From: Batillaria attramentaria
Taxonomy: Eukaryota; Mollusca; Gastropoda; Batillariidae
DNA length: 64,000 nt
NCBI GenBank assembly: GCA_018292915.2
Contig: JACVVK020000293.1
Span: 770,001-834,000, forward strand
Direction of reading: 5' to 3'
Below the pieces are notes generated by a model. It searched no databases. It saw only the letters and a program-made list of their open reading frames with translations, and was not told the DNA's origin. Of the stretch, positions 45,645-55,237 are shown piece by piece; within the stretch, counting starts at the first letter, position 1, and each line of letters opens with the position of its first letter. The position numbers and the translations under genes are program-made.

Positions 45645-48635
45645 TTAGTCCTCTTTATTCCCTGGGGAACATAGGGCTGCAACCACACTCCGCCAGCGCA
45701 CTCGGTTCTGGGATGCCCTCTTTAGTTCGGCCCACGTCGTTCCGGCGGCCTTGGCTTCAGCGTCCGTACTCCTCCGCCAGGTCTGCTTCGGTCGGCCCAC
45801 TTTGCGCTTTCCCTGGGGGTTCCAATCAAGGGACTGCCTGGTGACATTTGATGTTGGCTTTCGCAAAGTGTGTCCGATCCATCCCCATTTCCTTTTCTTG
45901 ATCTCCTGCTCGATGGGGACCTGTCTTGTTCGCTCCCAGAGGTCTTGGTTGGTGATCACCAGTGGGTATCTGATGTTGAGAATGTTGCGGAGGCATCTGT
46001 TGATGAAGGTTTGCAGCCTGTGGGAGCCTGTCTTGGTGGTGCGCCATGTCTCCGAGCCATAGAGTAGGACCGACTTCACATTTGAGTTGAAGATCCGGAT
46101 CTTGTTTCGCAGGGATAGGGCTGTGGATCTCCAGATGGGGCGCAGAGTGCGAAAGGCATGTCTGGCTTTGTTGGTGCGGCTCTTGATGTCTTCGTCCGTT
46201 CCTCCATCCTTGCTGACAACGCTGCCGAGGTAGATGAACTTGTCCACCTCTTTGATGTCTTCCTGGTGCAGCTGGATGGGGTCGTGCTGTTTGTGGTTGA
46301 CTCTCATGACTTCGGTCTTGCTGATGTTGATCTTGAGGCCGGTCTTCTCAGCTTCTTCGGCGACTCTGTTCAGCTTCTCCTGCGCATCTTGTTGCTTGTG
46401 GGAGAGGAGGGCGATGTCGTCCGCGAAATCCAGGTCCTCGAGCTGTTTGCTGAAGGTCCACTGGATCCCTGTCCTCTTACCGTCGGTGGCTTGCCTCATG
46501 ACCCAGTCGACCACCATCAGGAAGATTGTGGGTGAGAGGATGCAGCCTTGACGAACGCCGGTCCGTACTGTGAATGGTTCTGTCAGTTTCCCGTCGTGGA
46601 TTACCTGGCAGGTGGCATCTTCGTACAGCTGTCGGATGATGTTGACAAACTTTGGTGGAAAACCGTAGTGAGACATCAGCTTCCAGATGACCTCCCTGTC
46701 AACACTGTCAAACGCCTTCTGGAAGTCAACGAAGGTGCTGTACAGGGGGGTCTGCCACTCCAGGGACTGCTCGATGATGATCCTCATCGTGGCTATGTGA
46801 TCAGTGCAGGATCGGTCGTTGCGGAATCCTGCCTGTTCCTCCCGGAGTGTCTTGTCCAGCGCGGTCTTCAGCCTCTCCAGGATGATCCTGGTGAGAACCT
46901 TCCCTGGTATGGACAGGAGCATGATGCCTCGCCAGTTGCTACAGGATGAGAGGTCCCCTTTCTTTGGCAGCTTTACCAGGTGTCCCTTCTTCCAGTCTTG
47001 TGGCACGCTCTCGCTCTCCCAGATCTTCCTCAGGAGCGGGTGCAGCATGTCGGTGGAGGTCTGGATGTCGGCCTTGAGGGCTTCTGGTGGTATGCCGTCG
47101 GGGCCTGCTGCTTTGCCAGACTTGAGGGACTTGATGGCTTTGATGATCTCGGTCTTGGTAGGGGGGTTGGTGCTGATGTCGAGTAGCTGGGCTGCCGGTG
47201 TTATGTCTGGTGGGACTGGTGGTGGAGGCCTGTTGAGCGTTTCCTTAAAGTGTTCAGCCCACCTTGTCCTTTGGTCTTCCTCTTTGGTGATGATTTGTCC
47301 GTTCTTGTCTTTGACTGGTCTGGTGGGGTTGTTACTTTTCCCAGAGAGTGTCCTCGTTATTTCGTAGAGCCGTTTCATGTTCCGTTGTCCTGCTGCTGTT
47401 TCTGCTTCTTCTGTGAGGTCGTTGATGAAGTTCCTCTTGTCATTCCTTGCGCTCCTCTTGACCTGCCGGTTGACGTCCCAGTATTGAGCCTGCAGGTCGC
47501 GCTTCTGGTCTTGGTCGTCAGTGTGGTTGATCAGGTCTTTCAGGCGTTTCCTCTCTGTGATGAGGTCCCAGGTGTCAGATGTAAGCCACTCTTTGTGTTG
47601 TCTCGTCTTCTTTCCCAGCACTTCCCTGCATGTTGCTGTCCAGGTTTCTCGCAGGTCGTGCCAGTGCTCCTCGATTGTCTCTTCAGGTAGTGTGTTGAGA
47701 GCGCTGAATCTGTTCCTCAGCACACATCTGAAGGCGTTGGTCTTGACGCTCTCCTTCAGACTGTGCACGTTGTACTTGTGGGATGGTCTGTCCGCCTGGT
47801 CTCTGTAGGCCTTCAGCTTGATCTTGATCGCTGCAATGACGAGGTGATGGTCTGAGGCTGCATCAGCTCCCCGCTTTGCTCGGACGTCCAGCAAGCTTCT
47901 TCGCCACTTCCTGCCGATGGTGATGTGGTCGATCTGGTTTACAGTTCTTCCGTCCGGTGATGTCCAGGTGGTTTTGTGGATGGTCTTGTGGGGGAATATG
48001 GTGCCTCCGATGACCAGGTCGTTGGTGGTGCAGAATTCTGTGAAGAGCTCTCCGTTCTCGTTCTGTGTCCCTGTTCCGTGTTTGCCCATGATGAGTTCTC
48101 TGTCTGTGTTGTCGGTGCCCACTTTGGCGTTGAGGTCTCCCATGAGGATCTTCAGGTCTCTTCTCGGTGCTTTGTCGAGGACGGCTTGGAGCTGCTCGTA
48201 GAAGTTCTCCTTTTCTTCCTCATCCGCCATGTTGGTGGGAGCGTAGCACTGGAAGATGGTGACTTTCCTGCCCTTGGAGTTGAATCTGGCGCTCAGGATC
48301 CTTGGTGACACTGGTTCCCAGGACAATAGTGCTTGTGTTGCTTCAGGTGTCATCAGCAACGCTACTCCGTGCATGTGTGGTTGGCCGTCTTCGTGTCCGG
48401 AGTAGAGGATGGTGTCTCCGGAGGTGAGTCGAGTGCGTCCTGTTCCTGTCCATCTTGTCTCACATAGGCCGAGCAGCTTCAGATTGTATCTATGCATTTC
48501 TTGACTCACTTGTGCTGTCTTTCCTGTTTCGTATAGGGTTCGGATGTTCCAGGTCCCTATCCTGGCTTTGGTCTTGGCCGTCAGAAGAGTAGTCGGCGCA
48601 CTGGCTTCCCGAGGGCTTTCACCAGCTCGCGTCAT
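45645..48635 (-). CDS. Endonuclease-reverse transcriptase of an RTE-like retrotransposon
   Basis: The protein would nick target DNA and reverse-transcribe the element RNA at the nick (target-primed reverse transcription). The frame is open from 48731. I chose the first ATG at 48635; a TTG at 48668 would add 11 residues, and numbers below count from that TTG. Endonuclease domain about 35-280: TWNIRT (N41), CETRW (E70), GDLNAKVG (D178, N180), QIDHI (D247) and SDHH (D273, H274), the full catalytic set. Reverse transcriptase about 517-760: SGKAAGPDG at 517, FVDFQKAFD at 646, RQGC at 706 and the catalytic FADD at 748-751. The C-terminal region has WGWIGHTLRK (about 928-937) and GKRKVGRPKQTW (about 953-964). 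There is no gag-like ORF, RNase H or integrase. No stop or frameshift is visible. Host gene sets often mislabel this endonuclease as 'craniofacial development protein 2-like'. The function call is near certain; the clade less so. Confidence 0.97.
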   Translation of the reverse strand: MTRAGESPREASAPTTLLTAKTKARIGTWNIRTLYETGKTAQVSQEMHRYNLKLLGLCETRWTGTGRTRLTSGDTILYSGHEDGQPHMHGVALLMTPEATQALLSWEPVSPRILSARFNSKGRKVTIFQCYAPTNMADEEEKENFYEQLQAVLDKAPRRDLKILMGDLNAKVGTDNTDRELIMGKHGTGTQNENGELFTEFCTTNDLVIGGTIFPHKTIHKTTWTSPDGRTVNQIDHITIGRKWRRSLLDVRAKRGADAASDHHLVIAAIKIKLKAYRDQADRPSHKYNVHSLKESVKTNAFRCVLRNRFSALNTLPEETIEEHWHDLRETWTATCREVLGKKTRQHKEWLTSDTWDLITERKRLKDLINHTDDQDQKRDLQAQYWDVNRQVKRSARNDKRNFINDLTEEAETAAGQRNMKRLYEITRTLSGKSNNPTRPVKDKNGQIITKEEDQRTRWAEHFKETLNRPPPPVPPDITPAAQLLDISTNPPTKTEIIKAIKSLKSGKAAGPDGIPPEALKADIQTSTDMLHPLLRKIWESESVPQDWKKGHLVKLPKKGDLSSCSNWRGIMLLSIPGKVLTRIILERLKTALDKTLREEQAGFRNDRSCTDHIATMRIIIEQSLEWQTPLYSTFVDFQKAFDSVDREVIWKLMSHYGFPPKFVNIIRQLYEDATCQVIHDGKLTEPFTVRTGVRQGCILSPTIFLMVVDWVMRQATDGKRTGIQWTFSKQLEDLDFADDIALLSHKQQDAQEKLNRVAEEAEKTGLKINISKTEVMRVNHKQHDPIQLHQEDIKEVDKFIYLGSVVSKDGGTDEDIKSRTNKARHAFRTLRPIWRSTALSLRNKIRIFNSNVKSVLLYGSETWRTTKTGSHRLQTFINRCLRNILNIRYPLVITNQDLWERTRQVPIEQEIKKRKWGWIGHTLRKPTSNVTRQSLDWNPQGKRKVGRPKQTWRRSTDAEAKAAGTTWAELKRASQNRVRWRSVVAALCSPGNKED

Positions 48636-48912
48636 GGGCTCTACTAGAGAGGACTCTTCCTGGACCAAGTTGCGTTGTAGATCTGTGGTTGTAGTTTCTG
48701 TAACAGGTTTTGTTTTTAGAGAGTTGGGTTGTTAGCCCTACTCAAACCCCCAACCTGGAGGACCAGTGAGTGCGCTTCGTCTGGCCTCTACCCTTCGACC
48801 TGTCCAGCATGGGTGGCCCTACCAGGAGACGAATCTCCCGCCGGCATAGCTCTCGGGGTCATGGAGACACGCAAGCCCCATCTCCAACGGCAAGGATGCA
48901 CTCATCGATGGG
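48636..48912 (-). promoter_or_regulatory. 5' leader of the RTE-like element
   Basis: Non-coding segment from the TSD to the start codon. A 5' UTR of this size in a full-length copy is where an internal promoter would sit. The frame of the ORF is closed by a stop at 48732-48734, so coding cannot begin further upstream than 48731. Confidence 0.6.
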
Positions 48913-48925
48913 GCTATATGTATGT
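48913..48925. other. Target-site duplication, 5' side of the RTE-like element
   Basis: GCTATATGTATGT, identical to 45619-45631. Confidence 0.92.
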
Positions 48926-48935
48926 AATGGTATGT

Positions 48936-48992
<57 letters not shown>

Positions 48993-49098
48993 TGTAGTGT
49001 ATCAAGGACAGATAGTAAGCGAGACCTGTGCGTCCATGATCTCATCCTTGGAAAATAAAGTTTCAGTCAGTCAGTCAGCCGGTCGGTCAGTCAGTCAG
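48926..49098 (+). mobile_element. LINE 3' end, family X, with (CAGT)n tail
   Basis: A (GT)n array (48941-48990) is followed by GGACAGATAGTAAGCGAGACC, ATCCTTGGAAAATAAAGTTTC and a tail of CAGT units with CGGT variants (49067-49098). It matches 8980-9045 but with a different tail unit. The RTE-like element lies directly upstream, so it may have inserted into this older 3' UTR. The matching upstream part would then be just left of 45619. Confidence 0.7.
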
Positions 49099-49120
49099 CC
49101 TCTCTCTCTCTCTCTCTCTT
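49099..49120. repeat. (CT)n microsatellite
   Basis: About 10 CT units directly after the CAGT tail. Confidence 0.9.
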
Positions 49121-49339
49121 TCTGAGAGATGGTCCGACTGTGTTGATGGTCTGTGCAAAGAGGGCTTTCTTAAAGGTTAATAATTAATTCACAGTCAGAA
49201 TTTAATAATTAATTCACAGTCAGAATAATTGTAGACGCCGCTGCCACTGCGCACAAAATGCAACCACGAGCAAAAACTATTCTGCCAAATTTGCCTGCTA
49301 CCTAAACGGAAAAATAACGATTTCATTTCAATATGTCTT

Positions 49340-50095
49340 CCATGCCGATAAAGTGATGTGCGTTTTCTTTTTCAGCCAAAACTTTTGCTCAATATATAGA
49401 GCAATTTTCGTCACAGTCTAGATCCACGTTGCATCTTATGACGCCGAGTACAAAAAATCTGCGCTGTCTCCCTTTCAAACCCAAGGAACTCAAGTTTTTC
49501 TTGGCATAAACGAGGGGAGCCGGGGTGGCCGAATGGTACAGCGTTGGACTTCTAATGCTCGGGTCGTGAGTTCGCATCCCGGCTGAGGCCAAATATTTGT
49601 GCTGGCTTTTTCATCGTTGCCCCGTCTTTGATATCACCCGTATGTGGTGGAAAAGGACGTTCAACGCCCAAACACCCACCCCACCCTTGGCATAAACGAG
49701 CTTCTGTCAAGCAGGAACGCGCTGCAGTTTAACTTACTTATTCATGGAACCGTTTTCAAGTTCTTTTCTAACTATTTTTTTGCCCCGTGACTACTATGGA
49801 GTAAAAAATAATCTGGGCTGTGTATCTCGCCCTGTTAAGATCTAAGTTACCAACTTTTCTTTTCATAAATGGGTTTCGGTCAAGCAGAAACGCGCTGTAA
49901 TTGTACTTACTTACTTATTTATGGAACCGTTTTCATTTCTTTTCTTTTCTGGGTGGTCCAAAAATCTAGAGTATCTCGCCATGTGAAGATCCAAGTAAAA
50001 AACGTTTCCATTAGTATGCATAAATGGACTGTTGTTTATTATTCATAGAACCATTTTCATCTCTAATTATTCTCTTTCATACGTCCTAACGCGTG
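49340..50095 (+). repeat. Repeat B copy 2, partly tandem and interrupted
   Basis: The main unit (49360-49514 plus 49687-49770) is split by SINE-1. Two further partial units follow (about 49790-49935 and 49950-50070), each with TATCTCGCC-TGT-AAGATC-AAGT...CATAAATGG. The last two partial units therefore form a local tandem series of about 150-170 bp. Similar pieces reappear at 50430-50465 and 51190-51235. Confidence 0.75.
49515..49686 (+). mobile_element. SINE-1 copy with perfect 14-bp target-site duplication
   Basis: Reference copy, 172 bp. TTGGCATAAACGAG occurs at 49501-49514 and 49687-49700, both matching the uninterrupted Repeat B sequence at 43900. The head GGGAGCCGGGGTGGCCGAATGG (A box) and GTGAGTTCGCATCCCGGC (B box, one change from GTTCGAATCC) fold like a tRNA. 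TTGGACTTCTAATGC resembles the anticodon arm of tRNA-Arg(UCU). The middle reads GGCTTTTTCATCGTTGCCCC, TTTGATATCACCC and GTGGTGGAAAAGGACGTT. The end is CAAACACCCACCCCACCC. No poly-A tail. Transcription would be by RNA polymerase III and mobilisation by a LINE not identified here. Confidence 0.97.
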
Positions 50096-50121
50096 TACAA
50101 TCTACGCTAATCTCTCTGCGG

Positions 50122-50425
50122 CCGTTTACACTTAACAATTTACCGGGTTAGACCCGGGTTGGTGCGTTTACATTTAACCAACAGCGACCCGGGTTCAACC
50201 CTGCCACGGAGCAGTTTGGAACACGGGTCCAGGGCCAACCCGCATTTCAGATCTAAACATGCAGCTGGCGTCATGATTCTTTCGTCATGACGGCGGGCAC
50301 GACGTAAGTTTTCCTACGTCACTGTCAGAGGTAGACTTGCACAGAATGAGTGTAAACGCTTTTGGCCCGAGTCCTTCCCGAGTCGAAGTACACTAGGGTT
50401 AAACCCGGACTGTAGTGTAAACAGC
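50122..50425. mobile_element. MITE-like element with GTTTACACT inverted ends
   Basis: Left end GCGGCCGTTTACACTTAAC (from 50127) and right end CTGTAGTGTAAACAGCCTC (to about 50427) are inverted copies of GGC-GTTTACACT. Internal inverted blocks follow: CCGGGTTAGACCCGGGTT near the left, GGGTTAAACCCGG near the right. A central GACGTAAGTTTTCCTACGTC (50300-50319) is itself palindromic. No coding. TSD not resolved. The core recurs at 55935-55985. Confidence 0.75.
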
Positions 50426-50465
50426 CTCTGTCTCTAAAGACGATCCAAGTTAAAAACTTTTCTCT

Positions 50466-50876
50466 GCATGGGGCGGTTGGTGGTCTAGTGGTTAAGAGAC
50501 TTGTCACCAATGCGAGAGGTCAGGGGTTCGAGTCCCATTCGGGGCAAAGAATTTTTCTTTCTCGTACGTGGCACCGTTCATTCGGGCCGATCGTCGGGGG
50601 TTCTCTCCGGGTACTCCGGCTTCCTCCCCCTCTGCTTTGGAAATGTTCAGCCCACCAAATTTGAAAAATCAGTAAATGCAATTCTAAATTCCGAAATTTA
50701 AATAGCTGAGCTGGCCCTTCGCACCACGTGATTGTAATGTGTTTATGTCCAGTGTGTGAGAGAATGCGTGTGATTCACGTGAGCGTGCGTGTTGGGTTCA
50801 GTTCGCGGCGCTTTGAGCCGATTCAGGGTAAAGCGCCTATACAATACTCATTATTATTATTATTATTATTATTATA
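50466..50876 (+). mobile_element. SINE-2, full-length copy
   Basis: A tRNA-like head at about 50470-50545 has A box TGGTCTAGTGGTTAAGAG and B box GGGGTTCGAGTCCC. ACTTGTCACC resembles the anticodon arm of tRNA-Asp(GUC). The body runs through TCTCCGGGTACTCCGGCTTC, CAGCCCACCAAATTTGAAAA and GCACCACGTGATTGTAATGT, to paired GGCGCTTTGAGCC / AAAGCGCC blocks, ATACAATACTCA and (ATT)n (50850-50875). About 410 bp, longer than SINE-1. The only other long copy, at 3022-3330, lacks the head. No clear TSD was found, as the right side runs into Repeat C. Confidence 0.9.
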
Positions 50877-50879
50877 AAC

Positions 50880-51190
50880 CAGTGTTCCTTACAGCTTTCA
50901 AAACTGCGAGTCACTTTCACCCTCTCTGTCAAATTCAGAGGGTCATTTTGTAGAATCAAAGGGTCAGACCCAAGTACGAAAATCTTGGTTCGACCGGACC
51001 CATTGTTTAAGAGTGAATCGGAAAACGCAGCACTAGGGCACATAATTCTCTGTTGCTTCCAATTCCAGCAACCGTCTGATGTGTGTAGAAGTCTTGAACA
51101 CCGTGCGTTACAATGACGTACAGCCCCAAAATCTCCTGCGTCAGATTCTGAAATCTATGCTTAAACAACGCACGTGTGTGCGTAATACGG
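50880..51190 (+). repeat. Repeat C copy 2
   Basis: CTCTGTCAAATTCAGAGGGTC and, 210 bp later, GCGTCAGATTCTGAAATCTATG match 33911-34080. Here about 140 bp of extra sequence (50965-51110) separates the two matching parts. Confidence 0.7.
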
Positions 51191-51239
51191 AACACTGATA
51201 AACGACTTTCAGTCAAGTAGGAACAGGCAGACAGCAACA

Positions 51240-51612
51240 CAACGCCGTGCAGCAGCTTCACAAGGTCCTGCATGAAGACGCCACGCGAATAACCCGAAGA
51301 GATCGATCACAGACCGGGAGCCGCGGCTGTTACCGACTGTCGCCCCGATACTGAGAAAATAATGTAGGGGGCCGCGCTCCTCTCCAGGCTGTGGCCATCT
51401 TTTTAATGCCGCCCGTCTTATCGCTCACCGCACTGACTATCGCTTCACAACCACAATTTATTTCGCATCAATTCAGTCTCCTTTTTCTTCGTCCTTTCAG
51501 CCTGCCATCGACTGCTCGATCGGATGTCTTTGTTTCTTTTTCGGCTGTTTTTTTGTTTTGTTTTTTTTTGTCCCAAAACTGACATTCCCTTTTCTTCGAT
51601 AAAGGTCTTAAG
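51240..51612. other. Unassigned sequence
   Basis: Pyrimidine-rich around 51480-51600, with no motif. Confidence 0.45.
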
Positions 51613-51613
51613 G

Positions 51614-51614
<1 letters not shown>

Positions 51615-51667
<53 letters not shown>
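51615..51667. repeat. (GT)n microsatellite
   Basis: About 25 GT units. Confidence 0.97.
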
Positions 51668-51668
<1 letters not shown>

Positions 51669-51669
51669 T

Positions 51670-54360
51670 GAATCATGTCGACCTAACCACGTCATATCCC
51701 CGACCCCGCAGCTACAAATATTCAATGAGCACAAAAATGTGCGTGTATCAATATATGTTATTGTTGTAAAACAAAAACAAACAAAAAATCCGACAGAATT
51801 TTAAAAAAGATAAAAATGAACCATAGCTTGAACTGAGACATGTTAAACTAAAATCAGTAGTGAATAAGAATGAACATCAGTTCATACTGCGTGCATTCTC
51901 TAAGAGTTTTACATCAAACATTTTAGAATAATTATGTAATTACATGATAATTATCTACATCAGACACAAAAATACCGGCCGTTCATTCGCAAATCAAGTT
52001 TCACATAGCGAGATGACAAGAATTTTTAAAGAAGGTGCAAAACAACAACAACAACAAAAAAACCAAAAGTAAACTATCATTAAAGATACTTATGCTGTCA
52101 TTACTAGGCTTTATACGGGGATAACTCTGTTTTGGAACAATTCCTGCTCGGTGAAAGGGGACTGCACTCTGGAGTCCAGGTCCATTCGTGTTACAATGTT
52201 TCAGAGAGAGAGAGAGCACAATTAACAACGTACAAGGGATAAAAGAAACATTAAATTGTAGTTTTCCAAGTCAACGCACTCTTCCAGGTATGTTCCAGAT
52301 TACCAGTACATTTCTTATTGCGCTGGTAAGATGGTCCTTGTCTCATTATACACGACCGTTGTACAGGGAATTCATTAATCTCTCGGTACAAAAGACCTTG
52401 TTTCGTATTCACTACACGTGCCGCTTAATCTACCTTTTTTCACGGGCCACAAACTCTGCTTGTCTGTTCCTAACATGTGTGGCATGCATTTAAAAGACGG
52501 ACGTGACGTCAGCACACCAGCATTGCAAAAACCACAATGCGTGAGGTGGTTTTATTCAGTTTATGTCATGATAAACCATTAAATGCATTAAGCGTTTTTA
52601 TTCACTTTATATCATCGTAAATAATGTTTACAAAAAAAGAACACAGTGTAGCAGGTGCAATGACTGTAATTCTGTGCAGTGGATGAAAGAGTGCACGCCG
52701 GTTATATTCCACCGTTTGTGAATCCCCCCCCCCCCTCCCAACACACACACACACACAAAGTAAAGAAGTAAAACATGCTAGAACGCATTGTGCTTTCACA
52801 GTCAATGGACACCGCTGCGGAGGATTTTAAATCAATCACACCATGATACACATTTCTACCGTGTCTTCTCTCAAAGAAACAGCCTCTGCACGCATCAACT
52901 TTTAAAGCTTCTGCAGTTCGCAGTCAGAACTAGAATGTTCCAACCTCACAACAAGCAAGTCACTTTCGACAGAACGAAATAGCCGGGATATCGCCCAAAG
53001 CCCCAGCTGTCAACTTTTAAGACTTGCATTTGTCCTACACAGGCGCAACAGCTTTATTCCATGCAACTACTATTAATCTGTGTCAGGGTGCAATACGCAG
53101 AGGCGAGTTCAACAGACGATGCCATGAGCATTCTCCGTCGTTCCCACGACGAATATTTTCCAAAAAAAAAAAAAAAAAAAACCACGAGCGACGAAGACTG
53201 ACAAGAATTAAGGAAAACTGTCTCTTCCTTCAAGAAAAAAAAAAAAAAAAAAAAGCGACACAAAACAAAACCATTTTCCTACACACAGAAACCGTAAACG
53301 CAGAAGCCATTTATCGCCTACTGCACGAAACTTGGAGAAAACCCTACCGCAAAACTGGTTCTAAAGATGAACTCGCGGTGTGCTGAACTCAGAGCTACAA
53401 AAATCAGACTGTGCATTGGTGAAGCGCCTCCTCAAACAACCCTCCCCATCCCCCTCTACAAGCTGCCTCCAGCATCGGCCACAAGATCGATATCGGAAAT
53501 ACACAGAACACTTCCTGATAAACGCAGACAAAAATTAGGACGTTCGCCGGTTTTGGAATAAGCAGCAAAGGCAGAGCTGCCAAGCAGATGTCACTGCCGT
53601 ATATACACAACGCAGAAAGTCATCGATCCAGCTGAACCGATTCTCTGTAGCATCCTGAACGTAAAAATCCCAATAAGAGAAATCGTGCTGTTTCTTTATC
53701 TGCTGCTTTACTGAAAAACGGACGATCTCTTTCTCAGCTGCCCTGCATAATACTCTACACTGATGCATGAGCTCTTTATTGCGGTTCTTATCTATAATGC
53801 CACATTCCCTTCGCCAGGAGAAGGCAACCCACTGAGGGGGGCGTTCCAAAGAGAGACCACTGTGTGCAAAGGCCGATAAGCCTTGTGAGAGCGGAAGTGG
53901 CGTTGAGCGCCTGCGCCCTGCGCTATGCAACTGATTGATATACCACTAGGCAATCATCTCTATCGCATCCAGTTCAAGATTACCCAAGTAGCTCCAACGA
54001 TCCTGAGAAAACCAGTAGCTGACTGTTCGCGCGTTGTCCGCGAATCAGAACAAAAATTAGCAGGTTGTAATGGTGTAAGAGTACATCTCGACAATCCATT
54101 CACAGTTCGGCAGTTGTGGCTCTGATACAATCATGAACATGCGGAATATAATGCTGTCAGGTCTATGTAACCGACGCAAAAAGAAAACAGAACTGTGGCT
54201 CATGATAGGGCCGTGGGCAGGTTATTGATGTAGTCAGTCGCCCTTTGAAGGTCACCTCCCCAAAAAAAAAAAAAACAAGATGGCCACTGACCAGCCCAAT
54301 ATGTTGTTTCCATTTAATCACCTGCTGTCGTCACGGTCGTTCTTTTGTAATGCCATGTAT
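51670..54360. other. Unassigned sequence
   Basis: Low-complexity parts are C/CA at 52723-52757 and A runs at 53161-53180 and 53235-53254. Frames at 53024-53386 (plus) and 53535-53930 (minus) lack known motifs. 53800-53885 weakly resembles 36085-36175. Confidence 0.45.
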
Positions 54361-54366
54361 ACGGGA

Positions 54367-54367
<1 letters not shown>

Positions 54368-54464
<97 letters not shown>
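54368..54464. repeat. (CA)n(CT)n compound microsatellite
   Basis: CA 54368-54433 with one A interruption, CT 54434-54463. Confidence 0.97.
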
Positions 54465-54465
<1 letters not shown>

Positions 54466-54745
54466 GGAAACAACTGACCGGGCTTGTCAGACCAATCTTG
54501 GTTTTGGAAGAGAGACGTCAAGTTGTTTTCTTTGAAATCTATGACGTTTTCCTCATTGGGATGACGCATAATACATTTGACGTAATAACTTTGACTCGGA
54601 TACAATTCTTGCAATGAAAGCAGCCCCATGAAAATTGAAGTGTTGCTGCTGCGCAGTGTAAAGATCGAATTTATACCGGCTCAATGTGTTTAACAGACAA
54701 GTCTGCGCGGCGAACGTTTTTTTCACTATGTGTTATGTCTGCTGC

Positions 54746-54800
54746 CCGCGCGCGCACACAGACACACACAGACATACGCGCGCGCGCACGCACGCACGCA
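54746..54800. repeat. (CG)n/(CA)n/(ACGC)n alternating tract
   Basis: Mixed CGCG, CACA and ACGC units, about 55 bp, almost entirely alternating purine-pyrimidine. Confidence 0.88.
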
Positions 54801-55237
54801 GACTTGCGCGAGCCGCGTTTGTGCATGTGCTCCATTGAGACCTATGTGGTGTTCTCTCACTCTACTATGCTATTGAGTGAGAGTCAGTGGGAAAAACAAA
54901 GCTCACTACATCAATGAAACTCCCGCTTTCCCCGTCTACAAATAGAGAACTTCCGAAAAGTGACGACACACCCCCACGTCAATCAAACATGACGTCGGCA
55001 AACTGACGCTGATACAGTTTTGCGTCAGTGCGCGTGTGCCTTTTCTGCGATGTTTGTGAGGCGTGTGGCTTGTGTAAAGGAAATGTGCTTCGAGTACAAA
55101 TTTTCGAGTCAACTGACGACAACGGCTGCAGTGAATTTTTCTAATTTTTTTTGTATATTTTTATGGCACCCCAGGCTCATTATCTATGTATAGTAGGAGC
55201 GATTTTGAGATCTAAAGTGTGTTCACCAGCACTTTCA

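Larger units (their letters stand above)
45632..48912 (-). mobile_element. Complete RTE-like non-LTR retrotransposon
   Basis: About 3.28 kb between two perfect 13-bp copies of GCTATATGTATGT (45619-45631 and 48913-48925). On the minus strand a roughly 280-bp 5' leader (48912 to 48636) precedes one ORF with endonuclease and reverse transcriptase. The 3' end follows the stop immediately, as a short tail of CTAAA/CTAA units (45632-45647). Single ORF of about 1000 residues, almost no 3' UTR and a simple-repeat tail are features of the RTE clade. Clade placement by motif alone is an inference. The precise duplication and intact frame point to a recent, possibly still competent copy. Confidence 0.93.

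Noticed and set aside
45751..48308. Plus-strand frames of 60-190 codons opposite the retrotransposon ORF
   Set aside because: They are antisense shadows of the minus-strand coding region and show no independent motif.
45645..48668. A host gene of the 'craniofacial development protein 2' kind
   Set aside because: The endonuclease similarity that prompts this name is only part of a complete retrotransposon with reverse transcriptase and target duplications.
49515..49590. A functional tRNA gene (also the heads of other SINE-1 and SINE-2 copies)
   Set aside because: Heads are joined to the same non-tRNA body in many copies and framed by target duplications. The acceptor stems do not pair properly, so they are SINEs.
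53535..53930. A 131-codon minus-strand gene
   Set aside because: No known domain, and part of it weakly resembles another non-coding segment (36085-36175).
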